A stretch of 64,000 bases of DNA from Bin87 sp965203855 (GCA_965203855.1 CBDBDN010000005.1:620001-684000); one strand, 5' to 3'; positions 1 to 8,673 are shown, numbered from the stretch's first letter. Notes: generated by a model from the letters alone, not told the origin. Program-made: numbers and translations.

Positions 1-1500
1 CGGCATACCTTGGCCCGCCTCAACCCGGGCGTGCGCTATACTTTTCTGGTGGGCAGCTTGCGCGTCAAATCGGGAACGCCGTCCTGGTCGTCGCCGGCCG
101 AACTTAACCTGACTATGGGCGCTCTAATCCCAGACAAGTTTCGCGAAATTACCGTGCCGGTAGGCTTAACGGTCAATGAACCGGGAGCATTTGGCGGCTA
201 TACTTTGGTCACTGCCCTTTATAAAGGAATCAGTTTTTTGATTGACGCAGGCGGACAGTTGATACGCCGCTGGGATCATACGATTATCCATACGCGGCTG
301 CTTGAGAATGGCAATCTGCTGGGAACAAGCAGAGAAGGCGTGATTTATGAAATTGACCCGGCAGGCAATCTGCTGTGGGAATACCAGCATCCTAAGAGGC
401 AACATCACGACTTTCTGAAACTGCCTAATGGCAATGTGCTGCTGATAGTGCGGGAGCTCAAAACGCAAGCGGAAGCCGTCGCTGCCGGTGCCAACCCCGC
501 ATTCGCGAGTCCTGACGGGCTGTATAACGAAAGGATTATTGAAATTCGTCCCATCTATCCGGATCACGCCGAAGTCGTCTGGGAATGGTCGCTATGGGAC
601 CATCTGGTGCAGGATTACGATCCCTCCAAAGTCAACTTCGGGATCGTCGCCGAACATCCGGAACTAGTTGACATCAACTATAACCTGCGTCAAATGGCGC
701 GTACGGGACGAACTAGCCCCACCGACTGGACGCACGCCAACGGCCTGGACTACAACCCGGCACTGGACCAGATTCTGTTTTCGCCGCGCAATATGAGCGA
801 AATCTGGATTATTGACCACAGTACTACTACCGAGGAAGCCGCCGGACATACCGGGGGCAACGGCGGCAGAGGCGGCGATTTGCTGTATCGCTGGGGCAAT
901 CCGCAAGCGTATCGGGCCGGCGCATTCGCCGACCAGCAGCTGTTCTGGCAGCATAATCCCTACTGGATACCGGAAGGATTGCCTGGCGCCGGCAACATCC
1001 TGATTTTCAACAACGGCGACGGGTATGAGGGGCGTTATCTGGATCATTCGTCGGTGGTGGAGATAACGCCGCCGGTATCCGGCTACGGCTACGCCAGAAA
1101 TGAGGCCGGCGGCATCCGCTACGGCCCGTCCCTGCCGGCGTGGACTTATACGGCGGAACATCCCCCCGACTTTTTATCGCGGCGGTTTTCCAACGCACAG
1201 CGGCTGCCCAACGGCAACACAATGATCGTCAGCGGGCAGGACGGCGTGATTTTTGAGGTAACGCCGGATGGCGCCATGGTGTGGCGGTATGTGAATCCGG
1301 TAGTCGGCTGGGGGGCGATTTATCAAGGCGACCCGATCCGAGTAGCACTAGCCCCGCAAGGGCGCGCTGGCGGCGCGGGCCCGTTCTGGCGGAATTTCAT
1401 CTACCGCGCTTATCGCTACGCGCCGAACTATCCGGGACTGCAACATTATGACTTGACGCCCAAAGGCACCGTGGAACGCTATCGCAATGACGGGCAATAG
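1..1500 (+). CDS. Arylsulfotransferase (ASST)-like protein, 5' end outside window
   Basis: The reading frame is open from base 1. Its first codons match an internal part of the paralogue at 1957-3897, so the true start lies upstream and the TTG at 10 is not a real start. The visible 499 residues begin in the last strands of a fibronectin-III-like domain (NPGVRYTFLVGSLRVK) and continue into a beta-propeller of the arylsulfotransferase family. Family-like motifs are GGYTLV, IYEIDPAGNLLWEY, QHHDFLKLPNGNVLL and HANGLDY. Characterised members transfer sulfate between phenolic compounds in the periplasm, but the substrate here is unknown. Export is inferred from the paralogue's signal sequence. The gene is the left copy of a tandem duplication. 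Confidence 0.85.
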   Translation, partial: RHTLARLNPGVRYTFLVGSLRVKSGTPSWSSPAELNLTMGALIPDKFREITVPVGLTVNEPGAFGGYTLVTALYKGISFLIDAGGQLIRRWDHTIIHTRLLENGNLLGTSREGVIYEIDPAGNLLWEYQHPKRQHHDFLKLPNGNVLLIVRELKTQAEAVAAGANPAFASPDGLYNERIIEIRPIYPDHAEVVWEWSLWDHLVQDYDPSKVNFGIVAEHPELVDINYNLRQMARTGRTSPTDWTHANGLDYNPALDQILFSPRNMSEIWIIDHSTTTEEAAGHTGGNGGRGGDLLYRWGNPQAYRAGAFADQQLFWQHNPYWIPEGLPGAGNILIFNNGDGYEGRYLDHSSVVEITPPVSGYGYARNEAGGIRYGPSLPAWTYTAEHPPDFLSRRFSNAQRLPNGNTMIVSGQDGVIFEVTPDGAMVWRYVNPVVGWGAIYQGDPIRVALAPQGRAGGAGPFWRNFIYRAYRYAPNYPGLQHYDLTPKGTVERYRNDGQ

Positions 1501-1826
1501 GCCGGCGATTTCCGCTTTTGGCTGGCCGCCGGCTTTATGGGGCGGATTCCGGCCTGCGCCCAAATGACGGTTAGGGGGCCGGAATAACGGTATTGGTAGG
1601 TAGCCGGAATGATGGCGTTGCAAAAAGTATGACGGCGCAGAGCGGCGGAACGATAGCGTGATGCGGTATAATAGCCCCCGCTTTGCGTTGCCCGCGCCCG
1701 ACTGCGGCAATCCCCGGCGCAGCGCAAGCCCGTCCGCAATGGCATCAGCAAACTACAACGACGCCAACAACGCCCGTTCCGGCAGCGACGACTACCGTCG
1801 GCAGTTTATGCCCCCGGAACGCCGCA
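1..1826 (+). repeat. Left copy of a ~2.4 kb tandem duplication
   Basis: This segment is closely similar to about 2407-4256. The similarity covers the ASST coding region, the spacer with its CCGGAATGACGG half-repeats and GTTGCAAAAAGTATG, and the first ~55 codons of the ABC ATPase gene. It stops near 1826/4256, inside CCGGAACGCCGC. The copies have diverged by substitutions and small indels, so the duplication is not brand new. Confidence 0.85.
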
Positions 1827-1960
1827 GCCGCGCCGGCCGGCCCGACGCCCCACGACTAGAGATTATGCAAATGCCCGATGTTACCGCTAATCGGCGGCCC
1901 GGCCGCAGCCGTTTCCCGATTAGATCCACTGCCCTGAAAGTCGTGGGGGTGGGGAGATGA
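1739..1960 (+). pseudogene. Truncated copy of the ABC ATPase N-terminus (chimeric ORF)
   Basis: The first ~30 codons, MASANYNDANNARS onward to FMPPERR, are nearly identical to the start of the ABC ATPase gene at 4169. The match then ends abruptly and the frame runs into unrelated sequence to a TGA at 1958-1960. That stop overlaps the ATG of the second arylsulfotransferase (ATGA at 1957). A TATAAT lies at about 1667-1672, as in the parent copy. The piece carries no ATPase motif. It is a duplication scar, though it could still act as a leader cistron coupled to the next gene. Confidence 0.75.
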
Positions 1961-3897
1961 AACGCTTCCTCTTGCCGGCGGCATTAGCGGTAGCGGCGTT
2001 AGCGGTATTAGTTTGCGCCCTGCTCCTGCTCGCCGCCGGGCCAAAGCCGGCAGCAGTGCTGGACCGCTGGCTGGATTTGCCGGCGCCGACCGGCATTGCG
2101 GTCGTCAACGGCGAAAATCCGGGCGAAGTGATTATCTCTTGGAACCCGGTTGACGGCGCCGCTTTCTACCGCATCGCCTGGATTGCCGCCGCCGATGCGG
2201 ATGCGATAACCGAAAACGGCGGCGACTGGCTGGATGCCATCGCCTATACCAACATATCCGCTGCTGCCGATACGGATACTGCTGCCGATACGGATGCCGA
2301 TGCCGATACCGATACGGATGCCGATACCGATACCGATACGAATGCCGATACCGATACGGATGTCTATGCCGATACGGATGCCAATACCGATGACGATACT
2401 GGCACACAGCATACCTTGACCCGCCTCAACCCGGGCGCCCGCTATACTTTTCTGGTCGGCAGCCTGCGCGTCAAAAACGGAACGCCGTACTGGTCGGCGC
2501 CGGCCGAACTTAACCTGACTACGGGCGTGCTGCCCTATGACCCGTTCCGCCGCAGCACCGTGCCGGTGGGCCTGACTGCCAATGAACCGGGCGCATTTGG
2601 CGGATATACTCTGTTTGCGGCGCGGAACGAGACACCCTATCTAGTTGACGCGGACGGCCATCTGGTACACCACTGGGATGCTGCGGAGATCATTCATGCT
2701 CGTCTGCTTGAAAACGGCAATCTGTTGGGATCTGATTACGATGGGACGATCTATGAAATTGACCCGGCGGGCAATTTGCTGTGGGAATACCGGTATCCTA
2801 TCTGGCAGCATCACGACTTTCTGAAACTGCCTAATGGCAATGTGCTGATGATAGTGCGGGAGCTCAAAACGCAGGCGGAAGCCGTCGCCGCCGGCGCCAA
2901 CCCCGCATTCGTGAGTCCTGAGGGGCTGAACAACGAAAGGATTATTGAAGTTCGTCCCATCTACCCGGACCGCGCCGAAGTCGTCTGGGAATGGTCGCTA
3001 TGGGACCATCTGGTGCAGGATTACGATCCCTCCAAAGCTAACTACGGAAACGTATCCGAACACCCGGAACTGGTTGACATTAACTATACCCTGCGGCAGC
3101 TGTCTCTGACGCAGCGAGCAACCAAAGATGACCTGCTGCACGCCAACGGATTGGATTACCACCCGGAGCTGGACCAGATTATGTTTTCGGCGCGCAATAT
3201 GAGCGAAATCTGGATCATTGACCACAGTACTACTATCGCGGAAGCCGCCGGGCATAGCGGCGGCAACGGCGGCAAGGGCGGCGATTTGCTGTATCGCTGG
3301 GGCAATCCCCAAACTTATCGCGCCGGCTCTTTCGCCGACCAGCAGCTGTTCTGGCAGCATAATCCTTACTGGATACCGGAAGGGTGGCCCGGCGCCGGCA
3401 ACGTTCTGATTTTCAACAATGGCGACGAGTACGAAGGGCGTTATCTGGACTACTCGTCGGTGATAGAAATCACACTGCCGGCATCCGGCTACGGCTATGC
3501 AATGGACGCGGGCGACGGCGTCCGCTACGGCCCAACCCAACCGGTCTGGACTTATACGGCGGAAAATCCCCCCGACTTTTTATCGCGGCGGCTTTCCAGC
3601 GCGCAACGCTTGCCCAACGGCAACACATTGGTCATCGACGGCTTGCAAGGCGTGATTTTTGAGGTTACGCCGGACGGCGCTACGGTGTGGCGGTATGTGA
3701 ACCCGGTAGTAGGGAAAGGGCCGATTTACCAGGGCGGTACTATTGCAGTGGCGCAAACCGCGCGGGAGCAGCCGGGGCCGTTCTGGCGCAATGCCCTCTT
3801 TCGCGCCTACCGCTACGCGCCGGACTATCCGGGCCTGCAACACTACGATTTGACGCCCAAAGGCACCGTGGAACTCTATCCCGATGACGGGCAATAG
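1957..3897 (+). CDS. Secreted arylsulfotransferase (ASST)-like protein with Asp/Thr-repeat insert
   Basis: The 646-residue product starts with a signal or anchor segment (MKRFLLPAALAVAALAVLV...). A fibronectin-III-like domain follows (about 40-190), then an ASST beta-propeller (about 200-640) with IYEIDPAGNLLWEY, QHHDFLKLPNGNVL, HANGLDYHPELDQI and FWQHNPYWIPEG. The Fn3 domain is split at about residues 102-148 by a low-complexity run of Asp, Thr and Ala. GGGGTGGGGAG precedes the ATG. The gene likely encodes an exported sulfotransferase or a propeller protein of that family. It differs from its neighbour mainly by substitutions and this insert. The physiological acceptor cannot be told from sequence. 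Confidence 0.85.
   Translation: MKRFLLPAALAVAALAVLVCALLLLAAGPKPAAVLDRWLDLPAPTGIAVVNGENPGEVIISWNPVDGAAFYRIAWIAAADADAITENGGDWLDAIAYTNISAAADTDTAADTDADADTDTDADTDTDTNADTDTDVYADTDANTDDDTGTQHTLTRLNPGARYTFLVGSLRVKNGTPYWSAPAELNLTTGVLPYDPFRRSTVPVGLTANEPGAFGGYTLFAARNETPYLVDADGHLVHHWDAAEIIHARLLENGNLLGSDYDGTIYEIDPAGNLLWEYRYPIWQHHDFLKLPNGNVLMIVRELKTQAEAVAAGANPAFVSPEGLNNERIIEVRPIYPDRAEVVWEWSLWDHLVQDYDPSKANYGNVSEHPELVDINYTLRQLSLTQRATKDDLLHANGLDYHPELDQIMFSARNMSEIWIIDHSTTIAEAAGHSGGNGGKGGDLLYRWGNPQTYRAGSFADQQLFWQHNPYWIPEGWPGAGNVLIFNNGDEYEGRYLDYSSVIEITLPASGYGYAMDAGDGVRYGPTQPVWTYTAENPPDFLSRRLSSAQRLPNGNTLVIDGLQGVIFEVTPDGATVWRYVNPVVGKGPIYQGGTIAVAQTAREQPGPFWRNALFRAYRYAPDYPGLQHYDLTPKGTVELYPDDGQ
2259..2400 (+). repeat. 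In-frame GAT-AC(C/G) hexanucleotide repeat encoding Asp-Thr-Asp-Ala
   Basis: The stretch consists of imperfect 6-base units (GATACC, GATACG, GATGCC) that encode (D-T)n and (D-A)n. It lies within a loop of the Fn3-like domain, and all unit changes keep the frame. Such acidic runs can bind calcium, and the copy number is prone to slippage. Confidence 0.85.
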
Positions 3898-3946
3898 GCC
3901 GACGGTTGCCCCTTTTTGCCTGGCCGTTTGCTTCCTTTATGGGGCG

Positions 3947-3971
3947 GATTCCGGCTTGCGCCGGAATGACG
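3947..3971. repeat. Short palindromic repeat (ATTCCGGC...GCCGGAAT family)
   Basis: GATTCCGGCTTGCGCCGGAATGAC forms a short hairpin. It is one of many dispersed copies in this window; others are at 6570, 14001, 49111 and in the composite elements. Half copies (CCGGAATGACGG) follow at 3990-4020. Confidence 0.8.
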
Positions 3972-4096
3972 GTATTGGTGGATAGCCGGAATGACGGTTA
4001 GGATGCCGGAATGACGGTATTGGTGAATAGCCGAAACGATGGCGTTGCAAAAAGTATGGCGGCGCAGCGGAGAGGCGAGATGATGGCGTGATGCGG

Positions 4097-4102
4097 TATA
4101 AT
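4097..4102 (+). promoter_or_regulatory. Candidate -10 box for the ABC ATPase gene
   Basis: TATAAT lies 67 bases upstream of the preferred ATG at 4169. It falls inside the GTG-extended reading frame, which argues against that longer start. No good -35 was seen at 16-18 bp spacing. Confidence 0.4.
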
Positions 4103-4168
4103 AATCCCCGCTTTGCGTTGCCCGCGCCCGACTGCGGCAATCTCCGGCGCAGCGCAAGCCCGTCCGCA

Positions 4169-5371
4169 ATGGCATCAGCAAACTACAACGACGCCAACAA
4201 CGCCCGTTCCCGCAGTGACGACTACCGCCGGCAGTTTATGCCGCCGGAACGCCGCGGCAGCGCCCCCGCAGCGCCGGCCGACCCGCCCGATACTTCAATA
4301 TCAGCGGCGGCGACGCCCGCGCCGTCGCAAATTGAACCGGAATCGGAACCCGCCCTTGCCGAACCTATCCCGCCGTCAGCATCGGAGAACGGCCGGCCGC
4401 CGCCCGACCTGGCGTTGGAAACGTCCCTGGCCGAATCCAACCTTGACGATGCGGCAGCCCCGGCCTATGTCGAGGCCAGCGACCTGTTCAAGATTTACAA
4501 GCCGGCCGACCTGGAAGTGGTGGCATTGCGCGGCGTTGATTTACAGGTTGCCGCCGGCGAACTGGTGGGCATCGTCGGCGCCAGCGGTTCGGGCAAGACG
4601 ACGCTGCTGAACATCCTGGCCGGACTGGAACGCCCCTCCGCCGGCGGCATCCGCGTCGGCGCGCGCGACCTGCTGGACATCAGCGACCGCGACCTGGTGG
4701 AGTACCGCCGGCGCGAAGTGGGTTTCGTCTGGCAGGCTACCGGGCGCAACCTGGTGCCGTATCTGAATGTGCGGGACAACATTGAGCTGCCCCAGGCCAT
4801 CGCCGGCGTCGGCAAGCGGCAACGCCGGGAACGGGCCGCCGAACTGCTGGACGCCCTGCAAATGTCCGACAAGGCCCGCCGCTATCCCGCTGAGCTCTCC
4901 GGCGGCGAGCAGCAGCGCGTCGCCATCGCAGTGGCCTTGGCCAATCGCCCGCCGCTGCTGCTCGCCGACGAACCTACCGGAGAACTGGACACCAACATGG
5001 CCGAGGATGTGCTGCAAATGCTGCGGCGCATCAACCGCCGTTTCGGAGTTACCGTCATCATCGTTACGCATTACGCCGGCATCGCCCGTTGGGTAGATCG
5101 CGTAGTACGCATTCGCGACGGCCGCATCGGCTCCGAATCCTATCTGACGGCATCTTACCGGGGCGATGACGGGCAAGAGCAGGAGTATCTGGTAGTGGAT
5201 CGGGCGGGCCGGCTGCAACTGCCCCGGGAGTATGTGGAACAGGTGTCAATGGACGGACTGGCCAGCGCCGGCATTGCCGCCGACGGCAGCGCCATCACCA
5301 TCCGGCCCGCCGTTGCCCCGCAGCGCAGCCGCAGCCACCGCGAAACCGCCGACCGGGCGCCGGACTCCTAA
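4169..5371 (+). CDS. ABC transporter ATP-binding protein (LolD/MacB type) with long Pro/Ala-rich N-terminus
   Basis: This 400-residue protein has one ABC ATPase domain from about residue 105. Walker A is GASGSGKTT (about 137), the signature is LSGGEQQRVAIA, Walker B is LLLADEPTGELD, and the H-loop His is in IIVTHYAG. This family normally pairs with FtsX/MacB-like permeases in lipoprotein or peptide export. The first ~100 residues are a disordered Ala/Pro/Glu-rich extension not found in ordinary LolD. An in-frame GTG at 4088 would add 27 residues, but a TATAAT lies within that stretch, so the ATG at 4169 is preferred. A second ATPase follows 64 bases downstream. No permease is present nearby. 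Confidence 0.85.
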   Translation: MASANYNDANNARSRSDDYRRQFMPPERRGSAPAAPADPPDTSISAAATPAPSQIEPESEPALAEPIPPSASENGRPPPDLALETSLAESNLDDAAAPAYVEASDLFKIYKPADLEVVALRGVDLQVAAGELVGIVGASGSGKTTLLNILAGLERPSAGGIRVGARDLLDISDRDLVEYRRREVGFVWQATGRNLVPYLNVRDNIELPQAIAGVGKRQRRERAAELLDALQMSDKARRYPAELSGGEQQRVAIAVALANRPPLLLADEPTGELDTNMAEDVLQMLRRINRRFGVTVIIVTHYAGIARWVDRVVRIRDGRIGSESYLTASYRGDDGQEQEYLVVDRAGRLQLPREYVEQVSMDGLASAGIAADGSAITIRPAVAPQRSRSHRETADRAPDS

Positions 5372-5435
5372 GGCGCAGGGCATTCCCCAACCCGGACTTA
5401 ACTAACTGCCGGACTTGATGGACTACCGGACTTGT

Positions 5436-6173
5436 ATGGACGATATGACACAAGCGCAAGCGCACGCCATTACTGATACCACCGCCAATGCCGCAGAGCC
5501 GGCCATGGCCGCCGCCGCGGTAGTCCGCGAATTCGGGCAGGGCGACAGCGCCGTGCGCGCCGTGAATGGCGTAACCCTCACCGTCGGGCGCGGCGAATTT
5601 GTCGCGCTGGTAGGCCGTTCCGGCTCCGGCAAAACCACGCTGCTCAACCTGCTTGCCGGCCTGGACCGCCCCACGCACGGCAAGATCTGGTTTGAGGGGC
5701 GGGATCTGGCGGCGTTTTCCGAGCGCAATCTGGTAGAACTGCGGCGGAATAAAATCGGTTTCGTATTCCAGTCCTTTGGGCTGATACCGCTGCTGTCGGC
5801 CTTTGAGAATGTGGAGCTGCCGCTGCACATCGGCGGCGTGTCCTGGCGGGAACGCCGCCGCCGGGCCAACGACGCCTTGGCGATGGTGGGGCTAACCGGC
5901 CGCGCCGGACATCGCCCCTACGAACTTTCCGGCGGCGAGCAGCAGCGGGTTGCCATCGCCCGGTCCCTGGTCGCCGGCCCTGCGGCGCTGTTCGCCGACG
6001 AACCCACCGGCGAGCTGGACAGCGTTACCGCCCTCAGCATCGGCGGCATAATGCGCGAAATCGTCGCCGAGCGCGGCGTTACCATCGTTGCCGCCACCCA
6101 CGACCTGATGCTCGCCGCTATGGCCGACCGTCGCCTCCAAATGGCCGATGGCGAAGTCATAGCGGAGGATTAA
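5436..6173 (+). CDS. ABC transporter ATP-binding protein (LolD/MacB type)
   Basis: This compact 245-residue ATPase has Walker A GRSGSGKTT, the Q-loop region VFQSFGLIP, signature LSGGEQQRVAIARSL, Walker B ALFADEPTGELD and the H-loop in VAATHDL. It is close to LolD/FtsE-type subunits that power MacB-like permeases. It follows the first ATPase on the same strand, so the two may form a heterodimeric motor for a permease encoded elsewhere. In-frame TTG (5415) and ATG (5418) codons lie upstream. The ATG at 5436 is chosen because the alignable domain begins soon after it, but no strong ribosome-binding site settles the choice. Confidence 0.85.
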   Translation: MDDMTQAQAHAITDTTANAAEPAMAAAAVVREFGQGDSAVRAVNGVTLTVGRGEFVALVGRSGSGKTTLLNLLAGLDRPTHGKIWFEGRDLAAFSERNLVELRRNKIGFVFQSFGLIPLLSAFENVELPLHIGGVSWRERRRRANDALAMVGLTGRAGHRPYELSGGEQQRVAIARSLVAGPAALFADEPTGELDSVTALSIGGIMREIVAERGVTIVAATHDLMLAAMADRRLQMADGEVIAED

Positions 6174-6339
6174 CGCCATTCCCGGCCCTTACCCCGACTC
6201 TCTCCCATAATGATAGGGGGATTTTTAGCGCTATTGCAATTGCGGCAAGTTGCCCGTACCCGGCCTGGTATGGTATGGTATATTTCGCAGTACGACAATT
6301 CAGCAATTCAACGCAATGTTTTGACATCAGGAGATTTGA

Positions 6340-6525
6340 ATGGCTTATGTAACGCCTCGCGAGGGCGAAACCCCGGAAAGCCTGGTGAACCGATTTCGCG
6401 CTTCAGTACAGCACGCCGGCGTCCTGCGCGAGCTGAAAGACCGGCGCTTTTTCCGCTCCAAGGCGCAGAAAGAACGGCTGGCCGCCCAGCGCGCTGCCCG
6501 CCGCCGCCGCCGCCAGCGCCGTTAG
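6340..6525 (+). CDS. rpsU: 30S ribosomal protein bS21
   Basis: The 61-residue protein reads MAYVTPREGETPESLVNRF and then FFRSKAQKER, and ends in an Arg-rich tail. Length, the E..ESL..RF core and the basic C-terminus are typical of bS21, which joins the platform of the small ribosomal subunit and helps initiation. AGGAG lies 8 bases before the ATG. It appears monocistronic. A possible TTGCCC/TATGGT promoter about 70 bases upstream is weak. Confidence 0.92.
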   Translation: MAYVTPREGETPESLVNRFRASVQHAGVLRELKDRRFFRSKAQKERLAAQRAARRRRRQRR

Positions 6526-6569
6526 CCTACACGGGCCGCGTATTTTTTGGAGCGATTTGTCCATAAGTT

Positions 6570-6595
6570 CGTCATTCCGGCGAAAGCCGGAATCT
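6570..6595. repeat. Short palindromic repeat
   Basis: CGTCATTCCGGCGAAAGCCGGAATC, a full copy of the dispersed palindrome, lies 45 bases after rpsU. It could also act as a 3' mRNA hairpin for rpsU. Confidence 0.8.
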
Positions 6596-6810
6596 AGGCG
6601 CGGTTTCTGGGCTTCGGGTTTCTCTGGAATGACGCCGGAATAATCGCATCACGGCGTCGGCGCAGCGATAAATTGACCCGCTGTCGGGGCAGTGCTAAAC
6701 TGCCTCTGCAATGTTTTGCGGCGCCGCGCAGCTACCCGTCAATGTGTCCGGCTAATGCGCCCGGCGCATCTTGCCGCATCCATCCATTCAGCAAGCCAGG
6801 AGGGACGGTT

Positions 6811-7161
6811 TTGCCTCGCTATGATTATCGGTGCACCGCGTGCGCCAACGAATTTGAGCTGGTGCAGACATTCAGCGAGGCCGGCAGCGGCGACTGCCCA
6901 TTGTGCGGCGGAGCGGGACAGCGCGTTTTTCACGCCGTCCCGGTAATTTACAAGGGCAGCGGCTTTTACACTACCGACTACGGACGCCCCAAGCGTCCCG
7001 CCGAAAGCTCCGAAGGCGCCGAGACTGCCGCCCCATCGTCCAACGGCAGCAGCGAATCCGCAGCGGACGGATCCGGTTCCGCACCCGGCGGTTCCTCATC
7101 CGATGGCGGAAGTTCCGAATCGCCGGCGCCGGCCGTCGCCGCAACGGCCAATTCGGACTAA
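6811..7161 (+). CDS. FmdB-family zinc-ribbon protein
   Basis: The 116-residue protein starts PRYDYRCTACANEFEL. It has two CxxC pairs (CTAC, CPLC) forming a small zinc ribbon, the conserved VFHAVPVIYKGSGFYTTDY segment and a Ser/Gly/Glu-rich disordered tail. This is the FmdB/CxxC_CXXC_SSSS family, whose founding member was proposed to regulate formamidase; its general role is unknown. The TTG at 6811 is chosen as start because AGGAGGG ends 7 bases before it and family members begin MP.Y.Y.C. The dtd gene follows after 49 bases, a common neighbour pairing. Confidence 0.85.
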   Translation: MPRYDYRCTACANEFELVQTFSEAGSGDCPLCGGAGQRVFHAVPVIYKGSGFYTTDYGRPKRPAESSEGAETAAPSSNGSSESAADGSGSAPGGSSSDGGSSESPAPAVAATANSD

Positions 7162-7210
7162 TCCCCACCGCCCGCGCTAGTCAGCGTCAACGCCCGCGCT
7201 AACCCGACCA

Positions 7211-7675
7211 ATGCGCGCCCTGCTGCAAAGGGTAACCTCCGCATCGGTCAGCATTGACGGGCAAACAGTCGGCAGCATCGGCCCCGGCTTGGCCGTCCTG
7301 CTGGGCATTGCCGCCGGCGACGATGCCGACGCCGCCCGCTACCTAGTGGACAAGACCGTCAATCTGCGGATCTTCGCCGACGCAGCCGGCCGGTTCAACC
7401 ATTCCTTGGCCGACGTCGGCGGCGCGTTGCTGGTCGTATCCCAGTTCACGCTGTACGGGGATACCGGCCGGGGACGCCGCCCCGATTTCACGCAAGCCGC
7501 CGCCCCCGATGACGCCCGCCGCCTCTACGAGCTGGCCGTGTCAATGTTCCGAGAGACCGGGCTGAATGTAGCCACCGGAGAGTTCCAGGCATATATGCAG
7601 CTACGGCTGGAAAACGACGGCCCGGTTACGCTGCTGCTGGACAGCGCCGACCGCAGCCGACCCCGGCGCAGCTGA
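7211..7675 (+). CDS. dtd: D-aminoacyl-tRNA deacylase
   Basis: The 154-residue product begins MRALLQRVTSASVSIDG and carries the two hallmark motifs: SQFTLYGDT (the SQFTL active-site motif) and NDGPVTLLLD (the variable-GPVT cross-subunit motif). DTD hydrolyses D-amino acids, and glycine mischarged on tRNA-Ala, from tRNA in the cytosol. Length fits the family. It sits just downstream of the FmdB gene on the same strand and is probably cotranscribed. NDGPVT replaces the more usual NxGPVT only within the variable position. Confidence 0.95.
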   Translation: MRALLQRVTSASVSIDGQTVGSIGPGLAVLLGIAAGDDADAARYLVDKTVNLRIFADAAGRFNHSLADVGGALLVVSQFTLYGDTGRGRRPDFTQAAAPDDARRLYELAVSMFRETGLNVATGEFQAYMQLRLENDGPVTLLLDSADRSRPRRS

Positions 7676-7697
7676 ACCGTCTCCGCCGCTTATGGCG

Positions 7698-7729
7698 CCG
7701 GCGTCCGGCAGCGTAGCCGGATGCGCCGG
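7698..7729. terminator. GC-rich hairpin between convergent dtd and nudC
   Basis: CCGGCGTCCGGC pairs with GCCGGATGCGCCGG around a 6-base loop, with one bulge region. It sits between two converging genes and could stop transcription from both sides. There is no T-tract. Confidence 0.4.
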
Positions 7730-7732
7730 AAA

Positions 7733-8668
7733 TTAGAACTCCTCTCCCGTAGCCCACGCCCGTATCAAGTGGTGGGCGATGGCGATAGGGCCGGGCACGG
7801 TCAGCTCCGAGCTGCGACCCTCTAACGCCAGCAGCACTTCCGCGCGGTCAAACCACCGCACATCGGTCATCTCCTCCTTGTCCATAGCGATGTCGGTGCT
7901 GTCGGCCTCAGCGATGCAGCCAATCATCAGCGATGACGGAAACGGCCAGGGCTGCGACGAATGGTAGCGCACATTCTTGACCCGTATGCCGGCTTCCTCC
8001 ATCACTTCACGCGCCACCGCTTCCTCAATGCATTCGCCCTGATCCATAAATCCGGCCAGGGCGGAATAGGCGCGCATCCGCTGCAACCGCCCCCGTGATT
8101 GCCCCAGCAGGCAGCGGTCGGCGGCCGTATCCACTACTACGGTGATGATTACCGGGTCGGTGCGCGGGAAGTGCTGCGCGCCGCAAGCGGGACACTGCCG
8201 CGACTGCCCGCCGCGCTTTTTATCGGTAGGATGGCCGCACACGGAGCAAAAGCTGTGCCGCAGATTCCAATCCAGCTGCGCGCGCGCTTGCGACAGTATC
8301 CCGGCATTCGGCCCGGACATCCTTTCGCCGGCGGAACGGCAGTCTGTGAACTGCCATCCGGCGCCGTTCTGAACCCGCGCGGCGGCGGCCTCGTCTTTGG
8401 ACAGGTCAACCGCAAAGTGGCAGACGCCGTCCAGAATGCCCAGAAAAATCCATTCCGCGCCGTCCGGCAGGGGATGCATTTCCGGGGCGCGGATCCAGCC
8501 CGGCTCCGGCGGGTCGGCGTCGGTCAGCAATACATTCAGATTGTGAAAAGGCAGGAACTTGCTGGCCGGGTCGGCGGCGGCGCGGGCAATCCATTCCGCA
8601 TCGCGGCGTTCTACTTCGCCCCGATTCAACGGGTTGTCGGCAAAGATATGTGGCTTTCGCATCGGCAA
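7733..8668 (-). CDS. nudC: NAD(+)/NADH pyrophosphatase (RNA decapping) NudC
   Basis: This 311-residue protein has an N-terminal NudC-like region, a zinc ribbon (CSVCGH...CPACG) and a Nudix box (GFMDQGECIEEAVAREV, then MEEAGI). The NudC fingerprint SQPWPFPSSLM follows; it distinguishes NADH pyrophosphatases from other Nudix enzymes. The enzyme cleaves NAD(H) to NMN(H) and AMP and removes NAD caps from RNA. It is convergent with dtd, and a small coiled-coil gene ends 5 bases upstream on the same strand, so the two are probably cotranscribed. All key residues appear present. Confidence 0.93.
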   Translation of the reverse strand: MPMRKPHIFADNPLNRGEVERRDAEWIARAAADPASKFLPFHNLNVLLTDADPPEPGWIRAPEMHPLPDGAEWIFLGILDGVCHFAVDLSKDEAAAARVQNGAGWQFTDCRSAGERMSGPNAGILSQARAQLDWNLRHSFCSVCGHPTDKKRGGQSRQCPACGAQHFPRTDPVIITVVVDTAADRCLLGQSRGRLQRMRAYSALAGFMDQGECIEEAVAREVMEEAGIRVKNVRYHSSQPWPFPSSLMIGCIAEADSTDIAMDKEEMTDVRWFDRAEVLLALEGRSSELTVPGPIAIAHHLIRAWATGEEF

Positions 8669-8673
8669 TTCAC

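Larger units (their letters stand above)
2407..4256 (+). repeat. Right copy of the ~2.4 kb tandem duplication
   Basis: Partner of 1-1826. It contains the 3' part of the second ASST gene, the spacer and the genuine 5' end of the ABC ATPase gene. Confidence 0.85.
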
